A DNA stretch of 64,000 bases from DASXTC01 sp036505635 (GTDB taxonomy: Bacteria > Acidobacteriota > Polarisedimenticolia > JACPZX01 > DASXTC01). Shown one piece after another: positions 16,997 through 25,498 of the stretch. The stretch spans positions 62,001-126,000 of the forward strand of contig DASXTC010000045.1 of assembly GCA_036505635.1 (NCBI GenBank). The letters run 5' to 3'. The notes beneath the pieces are model-generated. The model saw only the letters and a program-made list of their open reading frames with translations, did no database searches and was not told the origin of the DNA. Each line of letters starts with the position of its first letter. The first letter of the stretch is position 1. A program made the translations under genes and the position numbers.

Positions 16997-19126
16997 GTGT
17001 CTGAACAGTACCGATCCACCCTCCTGACGGACGGGGAGGGGATCGTGCGGATGGTCTCGGCCGCCGCGGCCGATCTTCTCGGCACCACCGCGCGGGACCT
17101 CGAAGGATTGCGTCTCCAGGAGCTGCTTGAGGCGCCCGGCCCGGGCGTGGTCGAGGCGGTTTATCGCTCCCTCGCCGAGCCGGCCGCTGGCGCCGCGGGT
17201 GGGGCGCCGGAGCGCCTCGCCGCGCGCGTGCGGCTGCCTGACGGAAGTCTCGTCGAGGTCGACCTGCGCCTGAGCCGCCTGCCCGGAGCCTCGGGTATCC
17301 CGGGGGCCACGCTCATCGACATCGACCTGCTCCACCTGGCCGGGCGAGGCTCGACACCGGAGACGGGGGCCTCCATGGCTCGCTCCAATGCGGACCCGGT
17401 GATACCCCCCGAGATCAAGGCCGCGGCGACCGAGGATGCCTTCGTCATCTGCAGGACCGGCACCATCGTGCACGCCGGCGACGGGTTCGAGCGGCTCGCC
17501 GGGATGTCGGCCGGCTCGCTCACCGGGTGGAGCGTCAAGAGCCTCGTCGCGGCCGAGGATCTGATGCCTGTCGTGGAGATCCTGAGGCACGTGGAATCGG
17601 GCGAGGAGGAGGGCGCCGACTTCGGTTTCCACCTGCTGCGCGCGGGCAAGATGCCGCCGCTGGAGGTGGCGGCGCGCGCCCGGCGGATCTCGCACCGCGG
17701 GGCGCCGGCGGTGCTCATCGGCCTGAGGGACATCAGCGAATCGCTCCGGGCTGCCCGCCTGGCGGCCGACCGGTTGCGGCACCTGGACGCGGCGCTGGAT
17801 GCCACGGGGGACGCGGTCCTGATACTCGGCGCCCCGGAGGCCGGCTTGCCGGTCCTCCTGACCAGCAGGAACCTCGACACGATGTTCGGTGTGACGGGCT
17901 CGTCCTGGATCGGGCATCCCTTCGCCGAATTGTGGCGGGCTCTGCGCCCGGCGCACGCGGCGCCGGAGCAGGAGGAGGAGTCCCTCTTCGCCGCTCTGGA
18001 GCGGGCGGCAGAGGCCGGCGCTCGTACCGTCCCGATGGCGGCTCCCCCGGGTCGGGTGCTCGAACGATATGTCGGGCCCATGCGGTCGGCCTCGGGCGAG
18101 ACGCTCGGCCGGATCTGCATCTTCCGGGACGTCACGGCGCGCGTGCAGGCGGAATCCCAGATGCGGACATCCGCCGATCAGGCGCGCCGCGCCCGCGAGG
18201 AGCTGGAGATGCTGCACGAGGAGGTCCGCCTCGCCAATGAGGGGCTCGAGAAGCGCCTCGCCGAGATGCAGCGTCTCAACAAGGATCTGAAAGTTCTCGA
18301 CGAGATGAAATCGAACCTGCTGGCCAATGTCTCGCACGAGCTGCAGACGCCGCTGGTCTCCATCAAGGGGTTCACGGAGATGATCCTCAAGGGGCGCCTC
18401 GGCGACGTGACTCCCGAGCAGGAGCGCGGGCTGCAGGTGGCGCTGCGCAACATCAACCGCCTGATCGGCCTCATCGACAACCTCCTGGCCTTCGCCCGCA
18501 CCGAAGGACCGAGCACCGCCCTCAAGCTGGAGTCGTTCTCACTGGGAGCGCTGGTCGATGAAGCGGTGGAAATGGTGGGCGAGCGGGCCTCGGAGCGCGG
18601 GATCCATGTGAAGGTCCTGATGCCCCCGGAAGGTCTGGCGATCCGCGCCGACCGGGACAAGATCCTTCAGGTCATCCTCAACCTTCTGACCAACGCCGTG
18701 AAGTACAACCGCGACGGAGGCGAGGTGGTGGTGGAAGCCTCCAGCGGGCCGAAGGGGGCCGCGCGGGTCGAAGTGCGCGACACGGGGATCGGCATCCCGC
18801 GCGATGAGCTGGACCGGATCTTCGACCGGTACTACCAGGCCGGCAACGTGACGGGACCGCGCGAGGGGACCGGCATCGGGCTGGCGATCACCAAGGACAT
18901 CCTGCGCCAGCACGGCTGCATGATCCGCGCCGACAGCGAGGAGGCCAAGGGAAGCGTCTTCTCCTTCACGCTGCCCATCGACCGTAAGTCGCGGCCGGAC
19001 CACCGCAGCTCCCCGCGCCTCAGCGCCGGCGGCCCCTCCTCGGCGGGTCTGCCAAAGGAGGGGGGGGCCCCGCGGATCCCGGCGACTGAGAAGAGCCGGG
19101 TGGTCGGCGGGCCGGAGGAATCGTGA
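16997..19126 (+). CDS. Multi-PAS sensor histidine kinase
   Basis: 709 residues with no clear membrane span, so probably cytoplasmic. Two to three PAS domains lie in residues 1-375 (RSTLLTDGEGIVRMVSAAAA; DAFVICRTGTIVHAGDGFER; DAALDATGDAVLILG), followed by a coiled coil (about 385-430), HisKA with H-box NVSHELQTPLVSIKGF, and a complete HATPase domain (N-box LLTNAVKYN, G1 DTGIGIP, G2 GTGIGLAI). It is the only full kinase in this island and the likely phosphate source for the receivers upstream. GTG start at 16997 after CGGAG. The last about 55 residues are Pro/Ser/Gly-rich and are encoded where the convergent SpoU gene overlaps by 107 bases. Confidence 0.92.
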   Translation: MSEQYRSTLLTDGEGIVRMVSAAAADLLGTTARDLEGLRLQELLEAPGPGVVEAVYRSLAEPAAGAAGGAPERLAARVRLPDGSLVEVDLRLSRLPGASGIPGATLIDIDLLHLAGRGSTPETGASMARSNADPVIPPEIKAAATEDAFVICRTGTIVHAGDGFERLAGMSAGSLTGWSVKSLVAAEDLMPVVEILRHVESGEEEGADFGFHLLRAGKMPPLEVAARARRISHRGAPAVLIGLRDISESLRAARLAADRLRHLDAALDATGDAVLILGAPEAGLPVLLTSRNLDTMFGVTGSSWIGHPFAELWRALRPAHAAPEQEEESLFAALERAAEAGARTVPMAAPPGRVLERYVGPMRSASGETLGRICIFRDVTARVQAESQMRTSADQARRAREELEMLHEEVRLANEGLEKRLAEMQRLNKDLKVLDEMKSNLLANVSHELQTPLVSIKGFTEMILKGRLGDVTPEQERGLQVALRNINRLIGLIDNLLAFARTEGPSTALKLESFSLGALVDEAVEMVGERASERGIHVKVLMPPEGLAIRADRDKILQVILNLLTNAVKYNRDGGEVVVEASSGPKGAARVEVRDTGIGIPRDELDRIFDRYYQAGNVTGPREGTGIGLAITKDILRQHGCMIRADSEEAKGSVFSFTLPIDRKSRPDHRSSPRLSAGGPSSAGLPKEGGAPRIPATEKSRVVGGPEES

Positions 19127-19940
19127 GGCGATCCCGTCCCGAGCCGGCCGCGGCAAAGAGCAGGACCGCGGCGGCCGCGGCGACGTTGATCGATTCGACC
19201 CTGGGGTTCATCGGGATCGTCAGACGCCGATCGAGTCGTGCCTCCACCTCGGGCGGCATCCCAGCTCCTTCGCCGCCGAGCACCAGCGCCATGGGACCCG
19301 ACATGTCGGCGCTGCGGTAGTCGGTTCCGCCGCGAGGCATCGCCCCCGCGATGGTCACTCCTTTGGAGCGCAGGTCATCGAGGATCCCGACCCCCTGCGA
19401 GGCCGTGCGGGCGCGGACGACGGGCAGGCGGAAGATCGAGCCTGCCGAGCCGCGCACCGCCTTGGGGCCGAACGGATCGGCGCCGCCGGCCGCGAGCAGG
19501 CTGGAGGCGCCGGCGGCGTCGGCCAGCCGGATCAGGGCGCCGAGGTTACCAGGGTCCTGCACTCCGAAGGCCGCCAGCACCAGCGGACGGGGGCCCGCGC
19601 CGGCGGTAAGATGTGCGTCGGAGAGGTCGGGCCTTTCCACCAGCAGGAGGACTCCCTGGTGCGTCTCGGCGTGGTGCAGTGAGGAGAGGAGCCGGTCGTC
19701 GCAAGAGTGAAGAGGGACGCGAGCCCGAGTGAGACCCGCGATGATATCCTGCCCCTGCGGATGCAGATCGAGCCGGGGGCTGACGAGTGCTTCGCGGATC
19801 GCGACCGCCTCGGAGAGCGCCTCCCGGGCCAGCCGGATCCCCTCCACGAGCATGAGACCGGAAGCGGCCCGTTCCTCCGGGGAGCGGGAGAGCCTGAGGA
19901 TCAGGGCCACGAGCGGGTGGGAACGGGAGAGCTTCGGCAC
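19020..19940 (-). CDS. TrmH/SpoU-family RNA 2'-O-methyltransferase
   Basis: 306-residue SPOUT methyltransferase, probably acting on 23S rRNA or tRNA. The N-terminal substrate-binding domain (LMLVEGIRLAREAL, HQGVLLLVE) is followed by the knotted SAM domain: GVQDPGNLGALIRLADA, LVLGGEGAGMPPEV and the final IPMNPRVESINVAAAAAVLLF, the three SpoU motifs in order. The conserved fold ends near residue 268; the remaining Pro/Arg/Gly-rich tail is encoded antisense to the end of the histidine kinase gene and looks like read-through extension. It diverges from the TsaC gene with 38 bases between starts. Confidence 0.9.
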   Translation of the reverse strand: MPKLSRSHPLVALILRLSRSPEERAASGLMLVEGIRLAREALSEAVAIREALVSPRLDLHPQGQDIIAGLTRARVPLHSCDDRLLSSLHHAETHQGVLLLVERPDLSDAHLTAGAGPRPLVLAAFGVQDPGNLGALIRLADAAGASSLLAAGGADPFGPKAVRGSAGSIFRLPVVRARTASQGVGILDDLRSKGVTIAGAMPRGGTDYRSADMSGPMALVLGGEGAGMPPEVEARLDRRLTIPMNPRVESINVAAAAAVLLFAAAGSGRDRLTIPPARRPPGSSQSPGSAGPPPPLADPPRRGRRR

Positions 19941-19978
19941 GTGACCCCTTTCATGAGCAGGGTGATCGCAGGGCCGGA

Positions 19979-20677
19979 ATGATCGATCCCATCGCGACCT
20001 CAGGCACGCTCGCCAGGATGGTTCGACTCGATCCGGTGCGCCCCGACCCTCGCCACCTTCTGCGAGCCGCCGGCATCATACGCCAGGGGGGCCTCGTCGC
20101 CTATCCGACCGAGACCTTCTACGGTCTGGGCGTCGATCCGTATCGTCGTGAGGCCGTGGCGCGTCTCTTCGCGGCCAAGGGGCGTGATGCCGGCCGTGCC
20201 GTGATCCTCCTTCTCTCACACGCCGACCAGGCGTTCGACGTGGGGGCCCCGACGAGCGGGATGAAGGTCTGGCTCGACCGGCTCGCGCGCGCCTTCTGGC
20301 CCGGACCCCTGACGGTGGTTCTCCCCGCGCGGGAGAGCCCGGCGATCCCGGCGCTGGGCGGCGCCGCGACGGTGGCCGTCAGAGTCTCCTCCTGTCCGGT
20401 GGCGTGGCAACTCGTTCGGACGGTCGGCGCGCCCATCACCTCCACGAGCGCCAACCTGTCGGGCGCGCCGCCGGCCGCCTTGGTCGACGCGATCGATCGG
20501 GCGCTCCTCGAGAGGATCGACCTCATCCTGGATGCGGGCCCGACCTCCGGCGGTCCCCCCAGCACGTTGCTCGATCTGACGCGGGAGCGGCCCGCTATTC
20601 TGAGGCAGGGAAGCGTCACGGCCGAGGCGGTGGCGGGCGTGCTCGGCGTGAGCCCCCGGCTGGAGCGGGCCGGTTAG
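19979..20677 (+). CDS. tsaC: Threonylcarbamoyl-AMP synthase (TsaC/Sua5/YrdC family)
   Basis: Makes threonylcarbamoyl-AMP from threonine, bicarbonate and ATP, the first step of t6A37 tRNA modification. The 232-residue protein shows GGLVAYPTETFYGLG, AKGRDAGR in place of the usual K-x-R motif, WPGPLTVVL, VAVRV and TSTSANLSG. The length fits the short TsaC form without the extra Sua5 domain. ATG at 19979; a later in-frame ATG at 20018 would remove 13 non-conserved residues and is also possible. Confidence 0.92.
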   Translation: MIDPIATSGTLARMVRLDPVRPDPRHLLRAAGIIRQGGLVAYPTETFYGLGVDPYRREAVARLFAAKGRDAGRAVILLLSHADQAFDVGAPTSGMKVWLDRLARAFWPGPLTVVLPARESPAIPALGGAATVAVRVSSCPVAWQLVRTVGAPITSTSANLSGAPPAALVDAIDRALLERIDLILDAGPTSGGPPSTLLDLTRERPAILRQGSVTAEAVAGVLGVSPRLERAG

Positions 20678-20706
20678 CGAATCCTCATTCAATTCAGATA
20701 GTTGCC

Positions 20707-20735
20707 TTGATGCACCGGGATCGGTGCCATATAAT
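20707..20735 (+). promoter_or_regulatory. Sigma-70-type promoter of the envelope operon
   Basis: TTGATG (20707-20712), a 17-base spacer, then a perfect TATAAT (20730-20735). This is among the best promoter matches in the window. It lies just 22 bases before the ATG at 20758, with GGAG as ribosome-binding site, and should drive the four overlapping genes to 27045. Confidence 0.75.
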
Positions 20736-20757
20736 CACCCGTTTTCATGGAGACCTG

Positions 20758-23028
20758 ATGCCTCGATCCCCGCGCCGAAACCCTCTTCGCACGTCTCTCC
20801 ACGCCTTCTTCCTTCTGGCCGCCATGGCCGCTCCGGCGGCCGGCGCATCGCAGGACAAGGTCGTGATCATCGGGTTCGACGGCGCCGATGCGCGGCTGGT
20901 GGAGCAATACATCAAGGACGGGAAGCTCCCCAACCTTGAGCGCCTGAGGGCGGCGGGCTCCTACGCGCCCCTGATGCCGACCAACCCCCCGCAGACTCCG
21001 GTCTCCTGGTCCGCGTTCGCCACGGGCAAGAACCCGGGCAAGACCGGGATCTTCGATTTCCTCAAGCGATCGCCGCAGAGCAGCTACGCCCCGACGCTGG
21101 CCTTCACCAACGAGACGAAGCGCCCATTCCTCTGGGGAGCCCGCAACGCCGCGGGGCTCGCGGGGGCCTGCGCCGCCGCCGGGTTGGCGATCACGGTGGG
21201 TCTCCTGCTCCTGTTCCGCGTGAGGTGGATTCGGGCGACGGCCGGAGCGGCGGCGATGGGCCTTCTTCTGGGCGCCGCCGGCTATCTCGTGGGGAGCAAC
21301 TATCTGCCCACGTACGTCCCGTGGGCGGTCAACAACCGGCAGGGGCGGACCATCTGGGAGGTCGTGGCGGACAACGGGGACGCCACCCAGGTCATCCGCG
21401 TCCCGCAGAACTTTCCCGCGGGAGAGGTGAAGGGGGGGCGCGTGCTGAGCGGGCTGGGAGTCCCCGACATGAGGGGAACCGTGGGGACCCCTTCGTATTA
21501 CACCTCGGAGCCCGGCATGAAGGTCATCGACAACGAGTTCGCCGTCGAGGTGATCAACCTTCCCGCGAGGCAGGGGACGATCAAGAGCTCGATCTTCGGC
21601 CCGATCAACTATCCCTTCTACGACTACGTCGTGCAGCAGGCCCGCGACGCGGCCCAGGGAGCCGCCGAGCGGCGCCGGGCCGAGGCGGAGGTCAAGAGAC
21701 GCCTCGAGGAGGAGGGGGTCCAGCGCCGCATCGACGTGCCGGTGACCTTCACGGTCGCCGGAGACGGTTCGTCCGTCACCATAGAGGTCGAGGGGCAGGC
21801 GCAAACCCTCCGGAAGGGAGAGTGGTCCGATTGGACCGTGATCCAGTTCCCGGTCAATTGGCTCGTGGACAGGGCCAGACCGTTGCGGGGGATCGCGCGC
21901 TGGAACGTCCTCTCGATCCAGCCGGAGCTGAAACTCTACCTGATGCCGCTGAACTTCCATCCCGAGACCCAGCCGATCCCTTTCTCCTATCCCGTCTCCT
22001 TCGCCGCGCAGCTTGCCGGCCGTCTCGGCATGTTCAAGACCCTCGGATGGGTCGACGACACCTGGACCCTCCCCACCGGACTGGTCTCCGATGAGTTCTT
22101 CCTGGACGACATGAACCGCACCGCGGACGACTTCGAGAAGATGATGGAGACACAGCTCGCGTCCGGTTCCGATCGACTCTACATCCAGGTCTTCGATTTC
22201 ACGGACCGGATCGGCCACATGTTCTGGAGGTACCTGGATCCAGGGCATCCGTTCCACGATCCGGGCCACGATCCCCGGCATGTCTCGCTCATGCAGGAGG
22301 AGATGCTGAAGGCCTACCAGCGCATGGATCAGATCGTCGGCAAAGCATGGAAGCTGGCCGGCCCCGACGCGCTCTTCATCGTCCTCTCCGACCACGGGTT
22401 CGGCTCGTTCCGCAGGGGGATGAACTACAACTCGTGGCTGGTCGATCACGGCTACATGACCGTCGTGGGGGACGCTGGGGAGACCAAGACGCTCAAGGAT
22501 CTCTTCGAGACCCGGCTCTTCTTCGAGAAGGTCGACTGGTCGCGCACGAAGGCCTACGCCATGGGGCTCGGCGGGATCTACATCAACCTCGCGGGCCGCG
22601 AGACGAAGGGCTCGGTGCAGCCGGGCGAGGAATACGACCGTGTGCGCGAGGAGATCATCGCGGGGCTCGAGGCCTCGATCGATCCGGCGACGGGCGAGCG
22701 CCCGGTGACGAAGGTCTACAGGCGCGAGGAGATGTACAGCGGGTTCGACGCGACTCTGATACCCGACCTGCGCGTGGGAAACAACCTCGGCTACCGCATC
22801 GGGTGGCAGACGGCCCTGGGGCAGGTCCCGCGCAACGTCTACGAGGACAACCTGAAGGCCTGGAGCGGGGATCACTGCTCGGTCGACCCCGAGCTGGTGA
22901 AGGGAATCCTCTTCGTCAACAGGAAGCTCACCCGTTCCGATCCAGCGATCATCGACGTCATGCCCACGGTCCTCAAGGAGATGGGAATCACGATTCCCGG
23001 CGACGTGGACGGCAGGCCCTTCCTGTGA
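20758..23028 (+). CDS. Membrane-anchored alkaline-phosphatase-superfamily phosphodiesterase
   Basis: 756-residue type I phosphodiesterase/nucleotide pyrophosphatase-family protein, exported (signal peptide about residues 12-30). Metal and nucleophile motifs are visible: GFDGAD (Asp41), QTPVSWSAFATG (about 79-90, nucleophile Thr/Ser), DFTDRIGHMFWRY (metal Asp/His) and VLSDHGFGSF (Asp-His pair). Unusually, a hydrophobic hairpin of two membrane spans (about 131-155 and 159-179) is inserted after the first third of the catalytic fold, so the domain probably hangs on the membrane through its middle. The substrate is unknown; a lipid head group or polymer precursor is plausible. First gene of an operon, with a 4-base overlap to the next gene. 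Confidence 0.82.
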   Translation: MPRSPRRNPLRTSLHAFFLLAAMAAPAAGASQDKVVIIGFDGADARLVEQYIKDGKLPNLERLRAAGSYAPLMPTNPPQTPVSWSAFATGKNPGKTGIFDFLKRSPQSSYAPTLAFTNETKRPFLWGARNAAGLAGACAAAGLAITVGLLLLFRVRWIRATAGAAAMGLLLGAAGYLVGSNYLPTYVPWAVNNRQGRTIWEVVADNGDATQVIRVPQNFPAGEVKGGRVLSGLGVPDMRGTVGTPSYYTSEPGMKVIDNEFAVEVINLPARQGTIKSSIFGPINYPFYDYVVQQARDAAQGAAERRRAEAEVKRRLEEEGVQRRIDVPVTFTVAGDGSSVTIEVEGQAQTLRKGEWSDWTVIQFPVNWLVDRARPLRGIARWNVLSIQPELKLYLMPLNFHPETQPIPFSYPVSFAAQLAGRLGMFKTLGWVDDTWTLPTGLVSDEFFLDDMNRTADDFEKMMETQLASGSDRLYIQVFDFTDRIGHMFWRYLDPGHPFHDPGHDPRHVSLMQEEMLKAYQRMDQIVGKAWKLAGPDALFIVLSDHGFGSFRRGMNYNSWLVDHGYMTVVGDAGETKTLKDLFETRLFFEKVDWSRTKAYAMGLGGIYINLAGRETKGSVQPGEEYDRVREEIIAGLEASIDPATGERPVTKVYRREEMYSGFDATLIPDLRVGNNLGYRIGWQTALGQVPRNVYEDNLKAWSGDHCSVDPELVKGILFVNRKLTRSDPAIIDVMPTVLKEMGITIPGDVDGRPFL

Positions 23029-24230
23029 GCGCCTCGCGCGGCATCCTCGTATTGTCGGCCGCGATCACCTTCGCGCCGGTGGCGACGCTCAGCGCGGAAG
23101 GGGCCCCCCCGGCCCCTCCCACCGAGGCGAAGTTCGAATCTCTCGTGAGCGAGATCGGCGTGCTGCGCTCCGATCTGGACAGGCTCGACCGGCGCGAGCG
23201 TGGCATCGTCAGTGACATGGACCGGCTGCAGGTGGAGTCGGCGCTCTGCTCCCGCGAGCTGGAGAGGCTGTCGTTGCTGCGCCTGAGGACCCGCGCTGAG
23301 CTGGGCGAAAGCCGCACGAAGCTCGCGGCGGCCCGGGGCGAGATCCAGGGCGGGGAGGCGGCCCTGGCCCGGAACCTGCGGGAGGTCTACGAAACGGGGC
23401 AGCTCAAGGAAGTCCGCATGATTCTGTCGCTTACGGAGCCGGTCGACGTGATGAGGGCCGTAGCCTATCTTGATGTCGTGGCCCGCAGGCAGTCCGACGC
23501 GATGGAGATCCTGCGCCGGAGGCGGGCCGAGGCCGAGAGGCTGGAAGCATCGCTGGACGATCAGGCGCGGACCCTTGAAGACCTCGCTCGACAGAGCGGG
23601 GAGAGGGCGCGGGAGCTGCAGGACAACAAGCGGCGGTCGGCCCAGCTCCTGGATTCGATCCGGAAGGAGGTGGGGGTCAACCGCCGGGCCATCGCCGAGT
23701 TGACGCGAGCCGCGTCGGAGCTGGAGGCCGCAATCGTCTCCGGGTACACCGGCGGGGATGTGACCCGCCAGCCCGCCGACCCGGCACCGCCCGACGTGGG
23801 GGAGCTGCGAGGCGCGCTGGAATGGCCCGTGCCGGGTGTCGTGAAGGTGCCCTTCGGCGACCTCAGGCATCCGAGGTTCGGGACCGTGACCCCCCACCCG
23901 GGCATCGACATCGAGACCGGACCGGGGACGCCGATCCGGGCCGTGATGGGTGGGCGCGTGATCTTCAGCCGTCGCTTCAGCGGGTATGGCAACACCGTGC
24001 TGGTGGATCACGGCAAGCGTTATCTCTCGGTGTACGCCAGGGCCGCCGTCCTGAACGTCGTCGAGGGGGAAGAGGTGCTGCCGGGCCAGGTGCTGGGTGT
24101 GAGCGCCGAGCAGGCGTTCGACAATGGCCGCCCCACCGTCTACTTCGAGTTCCGTCACGAGGGCCGGGCCGTCGACCCGAGCTCCTGGTTGAAAAGGCGG
24201 CCCACCGCCGGAAGAGAGGACATGAGATGA
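23025..24230 (+). CDS. EnvC-like murein hydrolase activator with degenerate LytM domain
   Basis: 401 residues: signal peptide (1-25), a long coiled coil (about 33-235) and a C-terminal LytM/M23 domain (about 262-390), the EnvC architecture. Of the M23 zinc/catalytic residues only the first pair survives (HPGID, His291 and Asp295). The HxH position reads VYARA (Arg339) and the usual HLHFE reads TVYFE (371-375). It should therefore not cut peptidoglycan itself but recruit or activate an amidase in the periplasm. GTG at 23025 overlaps the upstream stop by four bases; its own stop overlaps the next ATG by four bases. Confidence 0.88.
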   Translation: MSASRGILVLSAAITFAPVATLSAEGAPPAPPTEAKFESLVSEIGVLRSDLDRLDRRERGIVSDMDRLQVESALCSRELERLSLLRLRTRAELGESRTKLAAARGEIQGGEAALARNLREVYETGQLKEVRMILSLTEPVDVMRAVAYLDVVARRQSDAMEILRRRRAEAERLEASLDDQARTLEDLARQSGERARELQDNKRRSAQLLDSIRKEVGVNRRAIAELTRAASELEAAIVSGYTGGDVTRQPADPAPPDVGELRGALEWPVPGVVKVPFGDLRHPRFGTVTPHPGIDIETGPGTPIRAVMGGRVIFSRRFSGYGNTVLVDHGKRYLSVYARAAVLNVVEGEEVLPGQVLGVSAEQAFDNGRPTVYFEFRHEGRAVDPSSWLKRRPTAGREDMR

Positions 24231-25498
24231 AGGCAAGGCTGAGGGGACTCCTGCTGGGGATGTCGATCGGCTTCATGGGGATGCTCCTGGCGGGTACGAT
24301 GATCACGCGCAACCTCGCCACCGAAGGAAGCTACGCTCCCCTGAAGCTGTTCAACGAGGTCCTCTTTCAGATCCGGACTTCGTACGTGGACGAGCCGAAG
24401 ACCGACACCCTGATGAAGGGGGCCTACGAGGGGATGCTCGCCCAGCTCGATCCATTCAGCGAGTACCTGACGGCCGAGGAGTACGCGAGGTTGGTGGCTT
24501 CCAACGGAGCTCAGACGCCCGGGGGCGCCGCGAAGGAGGCCACGCCGCGAGGCGATTCGGGGCTGCGGCCGATCAAGAAGGAGGGGATGCTGTTCATCCT
24601 CGCGGTCAGGCCCGGCTCGGACGCCGAGGCAAAGGGCATCACTCCCGGCGACCAGATCCGGAGGATCGGAGATCGTCCGGCACGCGAGATGACCCTCTTC
24701 GACGTCGAGTCGGCGCTGTCAGGCCCACCCGGCGCCACCGTCACGGTCTCCATCGCGCGCCGCGAGGAGCCTCGCAAGATCGACGCGGACCTGACCTTTC
24801 GCGAGCCGACGGGAGAAGCGGCCACTCTGGAAATCGTGGACGCGAAGGAAGGGATCGCGGTCCTGAAGGTGGCGCATTTCGGGCCGGGCGCCGCCACCGA
24901 CATCGCCGCGCTCCTCGAACGCGCCGGCAAGCAGCGCGTGCGACGACTCCTCATCGATCTTCGCGGCAACGCCTGGGGCGGGATCGAAGAGGCCGCCCGC
25001 GCGGCCGGCCTGTTCGTCGGCGACACCGCCGTGGCGAGCGTCATGGACAGGGAGGGCGTGACGACCGAGATCCGGAGCGGTCGCGCGCGCTCGTCGTGGT
25101 CCGGGCAGCCGGCGGTCCTCATCAACGGCGGCACGGCCGAGGCGGCGGAGCTCTTTGCATCGGCCCTGCACGATGGCCGCTCCGCGCAGATCCTCGGTGA
25201 GACCAGCTTCGGGGTGGGCGCGCAGCAGGAGTTTCTGCCCCTGAAGAACGGCGCCTGGATCCGTCTCTCGGTCCGCAAGTACGTATCGATCTCGGGGCAC
25301 GCCTGGCATGGCACGGGGCTCAAGCCCGACAAGTCACTTACCGTCACCCAGGACGGGCTCAAACCAGCCGACCGTCTGAAGGAGCAGCTCAGGCAGGCGA
25401 TCGAGCACCTCCGGCACGAGGCGCCCGCGACCGCTCCCAACGCGGCGGCCGGCGCCCCCGAAGGCAAGCGGGCCGACGAGGGCGAACGGGGCCTGTGA
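24227..25498 (+). CDS. CtpA/S41-type C-terminal processing protease homologue lacking the catalytic dyad
   Basis: 423 residues: N-terminal membrane span/signal (5-26), helical cap (LFNEVLFQIRTSYVDE), PDZ domain (about 112-195, DAEAKGITPGDQIRRIGDRP) and an S41 protease fold (LLIDLRGNAWGG about 241-252). In active members the nucleophile lies in a motif like NGGSASASEI and the lysine in FGKGSVQ. Here these read NGGTAEAAEL (300-309, Glu305 at the Ser position) and FGVGAQQ (328-334, Val330 at the Lys position). I infer a non-proteolytic PDZ scaffold. Tight coupling behind the EnvC-like gene is a common arrangement for CtpA and supports an envelope role. Confidence 0.87.
   Translation: MKARLRGLLLGMSIGFMGMLLAGTMITRNLATEGSYAPLKLFNEVLFQIRTSYVDEPKTDTLMKGAYEGMLAQLDPFSEYLTAEEYARLVASNGAQTPGGAAKEATPRGDSGLRPIKKEGMLFILAVRPGSDAEAKGITPGDQIRRIGDRPAREMTLFDVESALSGPPGATVTVSIARREEPRKIDADLTFREPTGEAATLEIVDAKEGIAVLKVAHFGPGAATDIAALLERAGKQRVRRLLIDLRGNAWGGIEEAARAAGLFVGDTAVASVMDREGVTTEIRSGRARSSWSGQPAVLINGGTAEAAELFASALHDGRSAQILGETSFGVGAQQEFLPLKNGAWIRLSVRKYVSISGHAWHGTGLKPDKSLTVTQDGLKPADRLKEQLRQAIEHLRHEAPATAPNAAAGAPEGKRADEGERGL

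Noticed and set aside
24227..25498. Active CtpA protease
   Set aside because: The Ser and Lys positions carry Glu and Val, so I call it a homologue rather than a protease.
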